In this document: one piece after another, positions 45,698 to 57,586 of the stretch | How positions within the stretch are numbered: position 1 is the first letter of the stretch | Layout of the letters: every line of letters starts with the position of its first letter | NCBI RefSeq assembly: GCF_963576675.1 | Contig: NC_088910.1 | Coordinates: 105,738,807-105,802,806, forward strand | Reading direction: 5' to 3' | Source: Euphorbia lathyris | Lineage: Eukaryota; Streptophyta; Magnoliopsida; Malpighiales; Euphorbiaceae | DNA length: 64,000 nt | Program-made: the position numbers and the translations under genes | The notes under the pieces: model-generated | Databases searched by the model: none | Told to the model about the DNA's origin: nothing | Seen by the model: the letters and a program-made list of their open reading frames with translations, nothing else

Positions 45698-47100
45698 TGT
45701 TGGTCCCGTGTAATGTAATAGGATTAGTTCCAAGGGGGGGGGGTTAGGAACTAATGTAACTTTTTCGCTTAATTGCTGACTTAATTTAATTCTTTAAACA
45801 ACTTCACTCAGCTTAGGTCAGCAAGGCTGAGCGCGATGCAAGACAGCTTTAGTCAGAGGCTGACTAGAACTGTTTTACTTGTGAATTGGGAATTAACACT
45901 TAAGGTCAGCTTCCAACTCGGCACTCTGATTACTCAGCGTCGGCTTATACAGATTATATACTGAGTAATTTAAACAAGCAACACATACATATATATTAAG
46001 AGAAGGGTTAGAGATTACTCAGCAGTCGTATCCTGGTTCGGCCTCACCGCCTACGCCCAGTCCCCAGAATCCTTCCGGGCTTTTTCAATCCACTACTGAG
46101 CTCTTTAAAGGTAGAGCACAAACCGTTTACAAGCAATTGAGTATGCAAGAGTACTGTCCTCTATTCGTCTACTCAACCCTACTGAGCGCTATAACCAAAC
46201 ACTCAGATTTTTTCCACCGCTGAGTACTAAAACCGAGTACTCAGCACCACTCTCTCAATCTTTACAATTGATACAAATTTGTTCTTTCTAGATGAAGAAC
46301 ACTTTAGATGAATACAAATTCAATCTAGACTTTTACACAGAGATAGGATTTGGGTGTAAGAATTTGCTTTTCTTGTTTGTATGTGCTTGTATGTATACTT
46401 TTCTTTTTGTACTTCGGCAAAGGATCCAAGTGATGATCTTGTCCTTTTATAGTGAAATATGATGCTTCAATCATTTGAATTCGGATGTATCCATTGAATT
46501 CAAACGGTCTTCTTGCGTCATTCATTGGTCAGCATACAGCTTTGTAGGCCAATCCTGTCGTCTGAAATTGGCAGGCGTCAGGATTGTCTTCTTCCTCCAG
46601 GTTCGTCTTCTAGCGCCAGTTTCATCTTCTAGCCAAATGCCAGTTGACCCATGCGTCTCGAAACTGTCTCTTTGCATAATTCCAACGCTTCTGAATTGGT
46701 GCAGATCCTTGTCGGTTTTTTGTCTTTTAGTTAACGGATCATTGGCGCTGTCCTGATGAACACTCAGCTTGACTTTTATAGACGTTGCCTTCGATCTTTA
46801 TCTTCGACGAGGCTGAGTTATGTTCTACTCCGCTTCTTCGGTCAGCTTCGTCTTCAAGCGTTTGTTCTGAAGAAGATTTTTCTTCTATGATGCTGAGTTG
46901 TGTTCTACTCAGCTTCTGTGGCTCATGCTGACTTCGTCCTGTCTTACTTTTTTATTTCTGTTCTCATTTATAAATATACTTAACATTGAACAAACACATT
47001 AGTACAATTAAATCAAAGCACTTAAATTTAATTGTCTTAATCATGGGATTAACTTAAATAATTTTGTCAAATCAAAATCATGTGGAAAGGTGTTTCAACA
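45698..47100 (-). mobile_element. Copia solo LTR, family B
   Basis: On the plus strand it runs from TGTTGGTCCCGTG to GGTGTTTCAACA; it is the reverse of the LTR at 62615-63947. The flanks CAGAA (45693-45697) and CATAA (47101-47105) agree at 4 of 5 positions and are probably the target duplication. It contains the palindrome CTGAGTAC-9-GTACTCAG at 46220-46244. The unclassified repeat resumes on the far side, so it is a clean solo LTR. Confidence 0.88.
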
Positions 47101-48080
47101 CATAAGGTCTGCCTAAAAGGTCTTCCTAGATCGAGGATATCTTCCTCGATTGAGGATCCCCATCGTTTACCCCGAGATCGGTGATAGGAAACTTTTCAGG
47201 CAGAATCCTGTTTTCTTTCTGGGTAGATTAGGTTTCCTGTTTATTCGGTAAATTTAATACATTTCAGCCAAATCTGCAAATGAAGATAAAATCAATCCCG
47301 TGATAGGGGGACTTTGGGCATTTCTATTAAAAGTTGTCTAAACATCTAAATTGGGATTCGGAGTAAATGCATGATATGTGTTAGATCTTAGGAATAAATG
47401 AGTCATATTTGATCGAGTCTAGCATTGTAGTTTAAATCCGAAAGACGGGTCCCAAAGCACCCGCAACTAACGTTTATTGCCTTGCAGGTTTAATAGATTT
47501 AATTTATAGGGCTAGATTTGATGTATTAGGGCAGAATAGTGCCATTTGTGAATTGATGCGATAATTTACATTTCAGTATTTATTTATCGCTTTTGAACGA
47601 TTACATGATATTTAAATTGAAACTGGAATAGAAATATATGGTAATAAAAGACAAGTCTACGCGTTTATTAATCAGACTCTTATAACAGTTTAAGTCACGA
47701 ACCCAACTCTAAAGAGGTAACATGTTGTGAGCCCGTGTGCTACCTAATTTTAATATGTTCCCGGGCATCAAATTCGGGCGGTGACTTTGAAATAAATACC
47801 TTAACCTAAAACATGATAAGAGGCTAAAGTATACAACATAAAAAATACATACAATAGAAGTGACACGCTAAGCAACGTCCTTAAAAACAGTAAGTGACGG
47901 TGTTATGTAAAAACGGAATCCAATTTACCAGAAATCCATTCTCCTCCCTTACGGGAGCAAAGGGTAATTCGGGTTTCGCGGCCGCTCACAAGGTGTCCTA
48001 AGGAGTTTAGTGTGAATGCAACCAGCGAAAAATGATACACATGGAGTTATCATATTGGGACAATAATCCTTCTGAAAACG
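47101..48080. repeat. Unclassified repeat, right part
   Basis: Near-palindromes TCCTAGATCGAGGA (47124-47137) and TCCTCGATTGAGGA (47143-47156) continue the motif series of 45022-45054. Further right are GGCGGTGACTTTG and CGCGGCCGCTCACAAGG phrases and no frame of note. The non-autonomous LTR element starts at 48087. Confidence 0.45.
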
Positions 48081-48086
48081 ACATCT

Positions 48087-49497
48087 TGACTGGTGTCGAA
48101 TCCACCAAAAATAATTAATACTTCACAGCCCTTAGTTACAGGCTTGCATAAGGGTAAGTAAAGGTCGAACCCAGCGGATTAGTACTGTTTTAACTAAATT
48201 AATAAAAAAAAGACAAGTAAAATAAAATGGGGGGTTTTGAGTAGATTGATAACCTAAGTTAACAGGAATAACGAAATCAAAATTGAAATTAAATATAGTA
48301 AATAAAGAAGATTTCAGCTAAGGGGTTCTCAGGCAAGGAATTCAATTAGTCTTGATCATTGACAGATAAAATAGACTCATACACACTAGATCGATTTGGA
48401 GTATTCTTCTTTAATATTAAACTGGTCAAACATGGCAAATAACTAGTTCCTAATCAATAAATAATACAGCCTCAGCGGTCAAGATTCAATCTATTGATAG
48501 CCTTATGAATTAGAAGAACCCGACCTTAGCCAACTGACACTCAGCGTAGATGATTCATAAACTAAGTTATTTGTTCATTCGACTCAAATAAACTCAATTA
48601 CTTTTGTATTAATGTCACATGAAAGACAATCTCAGGTTGTCAAATCTGAATCTATTCTTTCAAATACAAAACTAACTTAATTTATATTATCGATTGCTAC
48701 TATGATTGGTTCGTTTAGGTAAAACTCTAACTTTACCAATTCAGCCGTATGACAATCCAAATCAAAGAATGACCTGCAGTTATCATTCAAAGTATGAATA
48801 ATCAATTGAGAATAAATCCCTAAAATGCAATGAACAAATAAGCGGTAAGATTTATAAGAAGAATTAAAGCACAACAGTCTCACAATAATGAAGAAAACCT
48901 CCTTTGAATTAACCTTTAACCGAATATAGAAGTTTAGCTACAAATAGCCATGGAGAACAACCTTTCTCTCTTGTGAAAGAGAGAACAAAATAAAAATAAA
49001 AGCTAAACCTAAAAAGTAAAAACGGAATGAAAACTTGAATTTTAAAACAGAATGATTCTCTCATATTTATAGGAGTTCTCCAACCCTAATTAGGAGATAA
49101 ATCCTAACTAATTATAAAAATAAATATTCTAACTTCCTAATACTACTTGGCTTCTTCCTTCCTAATTTGTAGGCTTAAAACTCTTTAATAGACAACTGAA
49201 AACGTGATGGAATTGAATAGATTCGCACTTGATATATCTGGAAAGATTTCTGCCCGTCTGCTTCTTAGTCTTGGGCAAGACTAACTCCCAGGTTCGACTT
49301 TAGATCCTTAAAACAGTTCCAGAATTTATCTTTAGCCAAATTAGCTCCAAATAGTCCCAATTCAGCTCATTTCTTCATAATAAGTCCCTGTAGAGGCATA
49401 ATACACAAAACAAGCAATAAAACTCGTGATAACAATCAAACCAACTAATAAATAGCATAACAAGTGGGTATTTTATCGTTGAAATGGACACTTATCA
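48087..49497 (-). repeat. 3' LTR of the non-autonomous element
   Basis: Direct repeat of 52335-53746, differing by scattered substitutions and small indels of a few percent by eye. On the minus strand it starts TGATAAGTG and ends with CACCAGTCA. The adjoining purine-rich AAGTGTGAGGTG is the likely polypurine tract. The short frame at 48677-48883 is mirrored at 52926-53132 because both lie in the LTR. Confidence 0.9.
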
Positions 49498-51696
49498 AAC
49501 ACCTCACACTTACCCAATGCTTGTCCTCAAGCATACCAGATCATGTCAACGGTTCTTAGCTCTAATGATTTCGTGTTTACTAACCTTTCCCGATCCTCCT
49601 CATAATGCAAAGATTATCAGCCATTAACTCTCCAAGTCAATAATTTATTCATGTTTAATTACACAATGTAACTACTTGAAAAATCTCACTAAATAAGATT
49701 TTGACCATGTACATGAGAGATGAATTAAAATCAGCAGCACCCTCACAGAGGTCACTCATTGCACTCAAGTGTTTAAGCTATAATTAGTTTTAAGAAGTCA
49801 CTCAAGTCACAATCAAGAATGAAATTACCATAAGGTTGCCAATATATCAAATCTCCACCACTTAGTATGAATTCAAGTCAATAAATCAAAGGGACTTAAA
49901 ACATGGTGTAACATAGGTTGGGGGTAAGGTTTGGAAAGGAAAGGAGGAAGAAAGGGAGCCGAGAGTAGTAAAAATGTACATTCTACTCTGAAAATGGCCA
50001 AATGGAAATCAAAGCTCAATTATTTACAAACGACTTACAATTCTCAAACTTCAGAATGAATGTTCAAGATGAACTTAAACAACTATAAACAGACTGAAAT
50101 GAAAAAACTAACAAGAAATTTTTCTTTGTTTCTTTTTCTTGTTGTTTTTCTTCTTTTTTTTCTTTTTTTTATGCCTACTTTTTTTCTTCTTTTTTTCTGA
50201 GGCTTTTTTCTGATTTTTTTAAATATAGAAAACCTTTGAACTAGAACAAGAAAGCTGCTATTTTGCAGACTAATGTCTATTTAGACACTTTTTGAAGCAC
50301 ACCCACATATACTATAACTAAAGGACTATTCAATTGAATCCTTATACTTTGATGAACTTGTGGTTTTCGAACACGAAAATTGCTCAAAGAAGCAATTAAT
50401 CATTGAATAAAGTAAAAGAATATACAGACTTTGATGGTTAAAATGTCCCTGGCCAAAGGACTCAAACAAGGGTTATGTCAAGAATGGGGAAAAAGCTCAA
50501 ATGTGGCTAAACTAAGGGTTGGATACTGTTATTTTTGTTAGTCTTGAGCAAGACTAAGGGTACGAATTTATTTGAAATGGCTAAGAAAAAAAACCTACTG
50601 CCCTTATCATTTTTAATACTCAAATTCATCAAATGTGGTCTCGAAATGCATAACATGGCAAGTTCTAGAATTTCAAACTAAAATTGGACAACACTCAGAA
50701 AAATAGAACAAAGTGTAATGTATTTTGTTCTTGCATTTAAGCTCAAAGTCTTTCCAAAAATAGGGATAAAAGTGGTGTTGCTTCATTCAAAACATCTTTC
50801 CATGTAAAGGGAGATTAATCAAGTAGTTCATATGCATCTTTAAGGCAATTATGCAATCCTGACCCTTTGAAATCAATGACCTTACTCAATACAAGACTTA
50901 AGGATTTCAGTACTAAGTTAGTAACCTAGTTTCAATCAAGTGCAGAATAGAGAGCTAGCATTGGTATTTTTAGGGACGAAGCAAGAGGTGGACACCTCAC
51001 ACTATTTTCAACACATATCCCATAAAATTATGTCTAATTTTGCAACAACAAATTGCACATAATCCATCCAAATTTTAGTAGCAAATTCATAAATTTACAG
51101 CAGCAAATTCATCAATTTATAGCAGTAAATCAGCACCCAAAACCAGAAAATTTCAGCAGTACATTCAGAAATTTAATCCCAAATATACCAGCATGAAAAT
51201 CATAGAAAAAATAGAGCAAATCATCACTACTAATTGGATTAGAGACCCCCAAATACCTCACACTTAATTTTCGTATTGTCCTCAATGCGGTGCAAAATGT
51301 AATATGGTGAAGAATAACGAAAATTTAAATGAAAAGGATGAGGAAACTTCCTTAATTTTAGTGCGGTAGTCAGAGATAGTGAAGATCTGGTCCTTATGAA
51401 GGGACTTTGGACGGTGGAATCATCCACGAACCAAACTTATTCTTTTGGTATAATCGCATTACACGACAGCACTAGTGAATGGGCAGATGATTCTCCAAGC
51501 AAGTCTTCATCTGGAAAAGAAATGGAGAAAAGAACCAACGCAAAAAGGAAGATGAAGGCAATTAAAATCAAATTAAATAAACAAAATGCAAGAATTTAAA
51601 TAACAACAGTTTAGCTCTATCAAAGCTAAACACAATGGGTTGTCTCCCAAAAGCGCCTCTATTTAACGTCTTTGGCCAAACGTCTGTGATTTTACA

Positions 51697-52232
51697 TTAT
51701 CCAATTCCTAATCGGTCTTCCTCCTTTTCATCCCAATCATAACAAAAAATATTTTCAAGATTGTCTGGGTTACTCTTTTCCTGCAGAGTGGAATCAATCA
51801 AGCTATCCTGAAAAACACAATGATATTCAATTGGATATAAAATTATACCATCTTGAATATCCACATTTTCATTAGCTTCAGATGAGTCAATCAGGAAATT
51901 TTGCTCTGAATATATGACTAAATTATTACATGCATCCAAAACATAAAATCCTTTGAATAATCTAACTCATCGACATCTATATAATTTTTATCATCAATTA
52001 CCTTATCATTTTCTATTATTTCATCTTCCTCTAACGCATAGTCATGAACTAAAATTGGAGTGGCTAAATTTAAAACAATTTCATCAAGGGACATACTAGA
52101 GGTTGATGAATTAATAGAATATGATTGATAATTATCTGAACTTGATTGGTTCCAAAAGAAATTGGGACATGGAGAATAATATGGATCAGAATTCCAACGG
52201 TACTCATTGATGAGTTGAAGCACATGATCCAT
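51697..52232 (-). pseudogene. Unrecognised acidic reading frame of the non-autonomous element
   Basis: An ATG at 52230-52232, some 80 bp inside the primer site, opens a frame (MDHVLQLINEYRWNSDPYYS...) that stops at 51918. A second frame picks up exactly there (DACNNLVIYSEQNF...) and runs to 51697, so the two look like one frame of about 180 codons with a single frameshift near 51935. The product is rich in Asp, Glu, Asn and Ser, with a Tyr/Ser-rich N-terminus and many short acidic runs. I recognise no gag, zinc-knuckle or enzyme motif. It could be a highly diverged gag N-terminus, a captured host segment, or an element-specific accessory frame. Confidence 0.55.
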
Positions 52233-52312
52233 AATTATTAAAAATCACTCAAAAGAACAAAAAAAAAAAAACAAACCTGATTATTAATAAAATTAAAGCA
52301 AGTTAAACTAAT

Positions 52313-52329
52313 CCCCGGCAACGGCGCCA
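52313..52329 (-). other. Primer-binding site, tRNA-Asp type
   Basis: The minus strand reads TGGCGCCGTTGCCGGGG, complementary to the 3' end of plant tRNA-Asp(GUC) over 17 bases. It lies five bases inside the 5' LTR. tRNA-Asp priming is common in Athila/Tat-type gypsy elements and their non-autonomous relatives. Confidence 0.9.
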
Positions 52330-52334
52330 AAATT

Positions 52335-53746
52335 TGACGGGTGTCGAATCCACCAAAAATAATTAATACTTCATAGCCCTTAGTTACAGGCTTGCATAAG
52401 GGTAAGTAAAGGTTGAACCCAAAAGATTAGTACTGTTTTAACTAAATTAATAACCAAAAAGACAAGTAAAATAAAACAGGGGGTTTTGAGTAGATTGATC
52501 ACCTAAGTTAACAGGAGTAACGAAATCAAAATTGAAATTAAATATAGTAAATAAAGAAGATTTCAGCTAAGGGGTTCTCAGGCAAGGAATTCAATTAGTC
52601 TTGATCGTTGACAGATAAAATAGACTCATACACACCGGATCGGTTTGGAGTATTCTTCCTTAATATTAAACTAGTCAAGCACGACAAATAACTAGTTCTT
52701 AATCAATAAATAATCCAGCCTCAGCGGTCAAGATTCAATATATTGACAGCCTTATGAATTAGAAGAACCCGACCTTAGCCAACCGACACTCAGCGTAGAC
52801 GATTCAGAAACTAAGTTATTTGTTCATTCGACTCAAATAAACTCAATTACTTTTGTATCAATGTCACATGAAAGACAATCTCAGGTTGTCAAATCTGAAT
52901 ATATTCTTTCAAATACAAAACTAACTTAATTTATATTATCGATTGCTACTATGATTGGTTCGTTTAGGTAAAACTCTAACTTTACCAATTCAGCCGTATG
53001 ACAATCCAATTCAAAGAATGACCTGCAGTTATCATTCAAAGTATGAATAATCAATTGAGAATAAATCCCTAAAATGCAACGAACAAATAAGCGGTAAGAT
53101 TTATAAGAAGAATTAAAGCACAACAGTCTCACAATAATGAAGAAAACCTCCTTTGAATTAACCTTTAACCGAATATAAAAGTTTAGCTACAAATAGCCAT
53201 GGAGAACAACCTTTCTCTCTTGTGAAAGAGAGAACAAAATAAAAATAAAAGCTAAACCTAAAAACTAAAAACGGAATGAAAACTTGAATTTTAAAACAGA
53301 TAGATTCTCTCCTATTTATAGGAGTTCTCCAACCCTAATTAGGAGATAAATCCTAACTAATTATAAAAATAAATATTCTAACTTCCTAATACTACTTGGC
53401 TTCTTCCTTCCTAATTTGTAGGCTTAAAACTCTTTAATATACACCTGAAAATGTGATGGAATTGAATAGATTCGCACTTGATATATCTGGAAAGATTTCT
53501 GCCCGTCTGCTTCTTAGTCTTGGGCAAGACTAACTCCCAGGTTCGACTTTAGATCTTTAAAACAGTTCCAGAATTTATCTTTAGCCAAATTAGCTCCAAA
53601 TAGCCCCAATTCAGCTCCTTTCTTCATAATAAGTCCCTGTAGAGGCATAATACACAAAACAAGCAATAAAACCTGTGATAACAATCAAACCGACTAATAA
53701 ATAACATAACAAGTGGGTATTTTATCGCTGAAATAGACACTTATCA
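52335..53746 (-). repeat. 5' LTR of the non-autonomous element
   Basis: Direct repeat of 48087-49497; on the plus strand it runs from TGACGGGTGTCG to CACTTATCA. As the LTR next to the primer-binding site it is the promoter-bearing copy. A TATA-like TATAAATAGGAG on the minus strand near 53315 is a candidate core promoter. Confidence 0.88.
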
Positions 53747-54672
53747 ACATCTTAAAATGTTAATATTTTTTTTTGGTTCAAATCTTAAAATGTTAATATG
53801 GCATCCATTACCTTTTCCTTTCTTAAGTGAAATACTAACTTTGGCATCAGGGTGATCAGCCAACAGCTTCCATGTTTTGTAGGAAAGAATTTAGACGATG
53901 AGGAACTTTGGAGATATGTACATCTGAGATCCACACAAATATCATTGGTGCGTTAAGCGTGGAGTTGGTATATCCCCATGACTTCATAAGCTCTAGTGAA
54001 GAAACATGTTGATGGAAGTTCTATGAAGGAGAGGGAAGAGGCACTTATTGAAGATGTTACAAACGAGGATAACTCTAGTGATCCTCCATATGTCATCCCT
54101 TTAACGGAATCGGTTGATCAGATTCCTTTAGAGAGTCCAATCATATATATGGCCAAAAGGCGTAAACAACTTCTCCATAATGCTAGAGAAAATAGCTCCC
54201 CAATTAGGAGAGGCAACAGAAATCCCTCAAGTGTCCAATAGTCTAATGGTCGGAGTGCAGAATGATGTGTTTTTTTACCCCAGTTGGCGGTGACTACTTG
54301 TTATTAGGTTTACACCCAATAATCATATTTCCCGATATCAATAGAGGTGTAGGAAGAAGTTCAACCAAATAGCACATGGTAGCCATGAATGAATATTCTA
54401 AGAAACTAAAAGAGGGTAGTCAATATGATAGTTGGGGGGCGGGATTTTGAGCCTCCCAAAAAAAGGCCCACTAATCAAGATTCGAAATTTCTAAATACCA
54501 ATAGTATGATTTCTTCAATTATTCATTCTTTTTGGCTAATCTCATATCCAATCCCCCCACGTATGTGCCTTAGTCCTTGTGGCGGTGATAAAGGGGTATC
54601 GGGTCAAATGGATCCTTATATATATATGAAGTTTAATGAGCATAATTACTCATAACGATTTCAATAAGCTAA

Positions 54673-55576
54673 GGGGGCGTTTGTTTTGGGGGTTTCATGA
54701 AAGGGTAAGGGAAAGAGAAGGTTTCATTAATTTGTTGGTGTTTGTTTTATCAATTCAATCATTCCCTTTACCCGTTTTCAGTTTTGGGTTTACCCTTAAC
54801 TCCCCTAATCTCATTCCCCCTAACACCCTAATGTGTTCTATTCCCTTTCCCCCCTCTTACTAGCTGGAAAATTTACCATCCTACTTTAGTTTTTATTTAA
54901 CTTTTTACTTTTTATTTTAGTTGGTATATTTATTTATTTTTACTTCTTTAATCGTTGAGTTAATTTCACTTTTGATCCTTTTAGTTATATATTTTTTAAT
55001 TTTTTCCTTAAAAAATATTTTAAACTAAATTTTACTTTTTTTTTATTTTGATCATTATACTTTATTTATTTATATTTTTTTATCCCTAGAATAATTTCAC
55101 TTTTGATCCCTATACTAATTTATTTTTACTTTTTTGCCATAAAAAATAATTTTGACCAAATTTTTTTCTTCTTCATATTATTCAGTTTTAGTATTTATTT
55201 TTAATTATTTTAAAATGATTATATTCTTTTTAAAATAGAATGTTTATGCATTTTTTATGATTAATTTTATTTTAGTTTTATCTGGTTCATCGTCTTTTGA
55301 TTTTAATGATTGAAGTAATTGATTTTAATTATCATATTTACATGTAATTAAATTATTATACAGACACATGAATGTATAAAAATTGTTGTTAAAAAACAAC
55401 TATAGTTTATTAGCTCATTTGAACCAAACAACTACAAAGGGAATCAGAGGAATGTCATTCCCTTTGTGGAACTGAAACAAATAGACAACATAATTCAGGG
55501 TCATTCCATTTCTTTCTCCTTCTTTCCCTTCTTGATTTCATTCTGTTACCCCTGCCTACGCGAACCAAATGCCCCC
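54673..55576. mobile_element. PIF/Harbinger-like non-autonomous element in unit A
   Basis: Ends GGGGGCGTTTGTTTTGG and AACCAAATGCCCCC are inverted repeats, flanked by TAA (54670-54672, 55577-55579). Unit B lacks it: the sequence around 58470 runs straight through into AGGTATATCTAGTTGG. Subterminal arms carry inverted TTCCC/GGGAA-rich repeats. The interior is AT-rich without a transposase. Confidence 0.85.
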
Positions 55577-55873
55577 TAAAGGTATATCTAGTTAGAGTTC
55601 AACAAGTCCATATCTTGTTGATATGCCTCATAGACCATTCGGCTCCAGTGGTGGTCCAAATGGTGTTGGGATATCAATTTGGCGTTGGATATACGATATA
55701 GAAATGTGATTTTGAATACACCATAATGGATAAGCGGTTAATGTACAATACTATAATGGGTAGAGCATTATTATCTAAGTTAGAGACAATCATTTCAATA
55801 AGTCATTTGACCTTGTAGAGTTCCACAAACAAAGGAGTAGCCATAGTGAAAGACAGTCAAAAGATGGCGCAGG

Positions 55874-57586
55874 TAAAGGAAAATAGACAAACGTTTGGCA
55901 ACGGAAATATAAATTTTTAAACCTATTTCCTTAAACCAAGATCCGTTAATCGTTATTTCATATAAAGAAGGATAGAAGGAAATACCTTTTAGAAGAACTA
56001 TCTACTATTGCTAGCGAAGTGCCCTCAACTGGCAGGGGTCAAATTTCTCTCTCTATTAGGGATTAGCCACAATTCAACTATAAAGGGGGATATAAATAGC
56101 CTCTTGTATCTAAACCCTAGTTAGATAGAATTAGGTTGCTTTTTTAGAGTTTTATTCTAAATAAATACTCCATAAATATTATCTACAGTTATTAGATAAC
56201 TTCTTTAGAGTTTTATTCTAAATAAATACTCAATAAATATTATCTATAGTTTTTAGATAACTTCTTTAGAGTTTTATTCTAAATATAAAGATAATATTAA
56301 GTTGTTTGATAGAAGCAATTTAACCACTTTAAACCTTCTAACTTAATTATCTCATAATTAATTTAACCACAATTATAATCTAATCATAATTTTCTAAAAT
56401 AAATTAATTCCCATATGTATATATATAATACATGTATTTCGCCCCCCTTCATTATTTGGGCCTTTATGGACTATATTGGGCTTCCATCTATTAATTAACA
56501 TTCATTCCTCTTTTTTGGTTCCAAGTCAGGTTCTTATTACTACTAGCCTTATACAACCATTTAATTAATTTTCCAAAATTACATTTAATCGTTGTATAAC
56601 ATAATGAGTGCGAGGACTGTGATAGGCAGAACCGTAAACATTCCCCCAGAGTTATAAGAAGACAGGTTGATTCCATCGTTGACCTTTCCGTATTAGTTAC
56701 ATTATAATTCGATCCTTTTATCAACTACATCCTTGAACAGAATCTTATGACTATGGATTATGTCAAGTCACATATAGCGAGACGTTCGTTTTACTTGTAC
56801 AGGCTGAGTTAACTCCGAATAGATAGGTTAAGTGAAATCTCTATTTCAAGTCTTAAGCTATCACCTTGCAAGGATTTAGAGTCAAGTCTTCCACAAGTGA
56901 TCCTTGGACGTATCTCCCATTTATCAGGAGTGACAAATGCTCAATCCAATGTTAACTATCATGCAATTACTTCGTGTGATACCCAACGCCTGCCCGCACA
57001 CACCCCAAAGTCATCTCTGTTATGTATCGTGTTTGAACAAAGTCAAAGTATCACATCCTATAATCCAGAATCACTAATTAACAATCATTTGAGTCTGAGG
57101 ATTACATATACATATTAATACTAATGTGATGAACAGGTGAAAAGGATAAATCCATCCATCCTGTTATCTCAAGTCGGGTCCCCAATCCTAATGAACTCCT
57201 TCACTGGATTCATGTAAATGTCCAGATATCTGCATATCTGAAGCTTGTGAGATCAGCTCTCTGTCTCGATAGAAAACATTGTTACATGCATGTCTCTACA
57301 ATATTATGTCAATCCCTATTTAAAATATATTACTTAACTTGGGGTGGTTTTAAGTTTATTAGTTTATTATAATGTTTTGTCTCACTTCATGCTTGTATGA
57401 ACACTTTATAATCACTTTAAATAAACTTAGGGATTTCCTTTTATTTAGACTTATTTAGTTCTTAAAAGTAATTGCCTTTATATAGTTTGAAAACCATATC
57501 TTATTAAATCAAATGATATAAAGAACAATTCATTTACAGCTGGTTTATATCCTAGAACAATTGACTATAGGACACTAAACCCAACA
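55874..57586 (-). mobile_element. Copia solo LTR, family A
   Basis: Reverse complement of the LTR at 1563-3427 with perfect 5-bp duplications GCAGG (55869-55873, 57587-57591). The right edge is CCCAACA. The left edge reads TAAAGG where TGAAGG is expected, so one terminal base has mutated. No internal sequence remains. The interrupted host sequence is intact in the paralogous unit at about 58755-58790. Confidence 0.93.

Larger units (their letters stand above)
48087..53746 (-). mobile_element. Complete non-autonomous LTR retrotransposon (LARD-like)
   Basis: Two direct LTRs of about 1.41 kb enclose 2.84 kb without any gag, protease, RT or integrase motif. ACATCT flanks both ends (48081-48086, 53747-53752), a 6-bp duplication if the ends are TG...CA. 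A 17-bp tRNA-Asp primer site near the right LTR sets the orientation as minus. The interior has phrases (CTCACACTTA, TTGTCCTCAA, GGTTGTCTCCCAAAAGCGC) that I recall from other eudicot LARD-type elements. It must borrow proteins from an autonomous gypsy element. Confidence 0.88.

Noticed and set aside
48677..48883. 68-codon frame conserved at 52926-53132
   Set aside because: Both lie in the two LTRs of one element, so similarity reflects LTR identity, not selection on a protein.
52313..52329. Sequence identical to the 3' end of a plant tRNA-Asp
   Set aside because: Only the last 17 bases are present, next to an LTR. It is a primer-binding site, not a tRNA gene.
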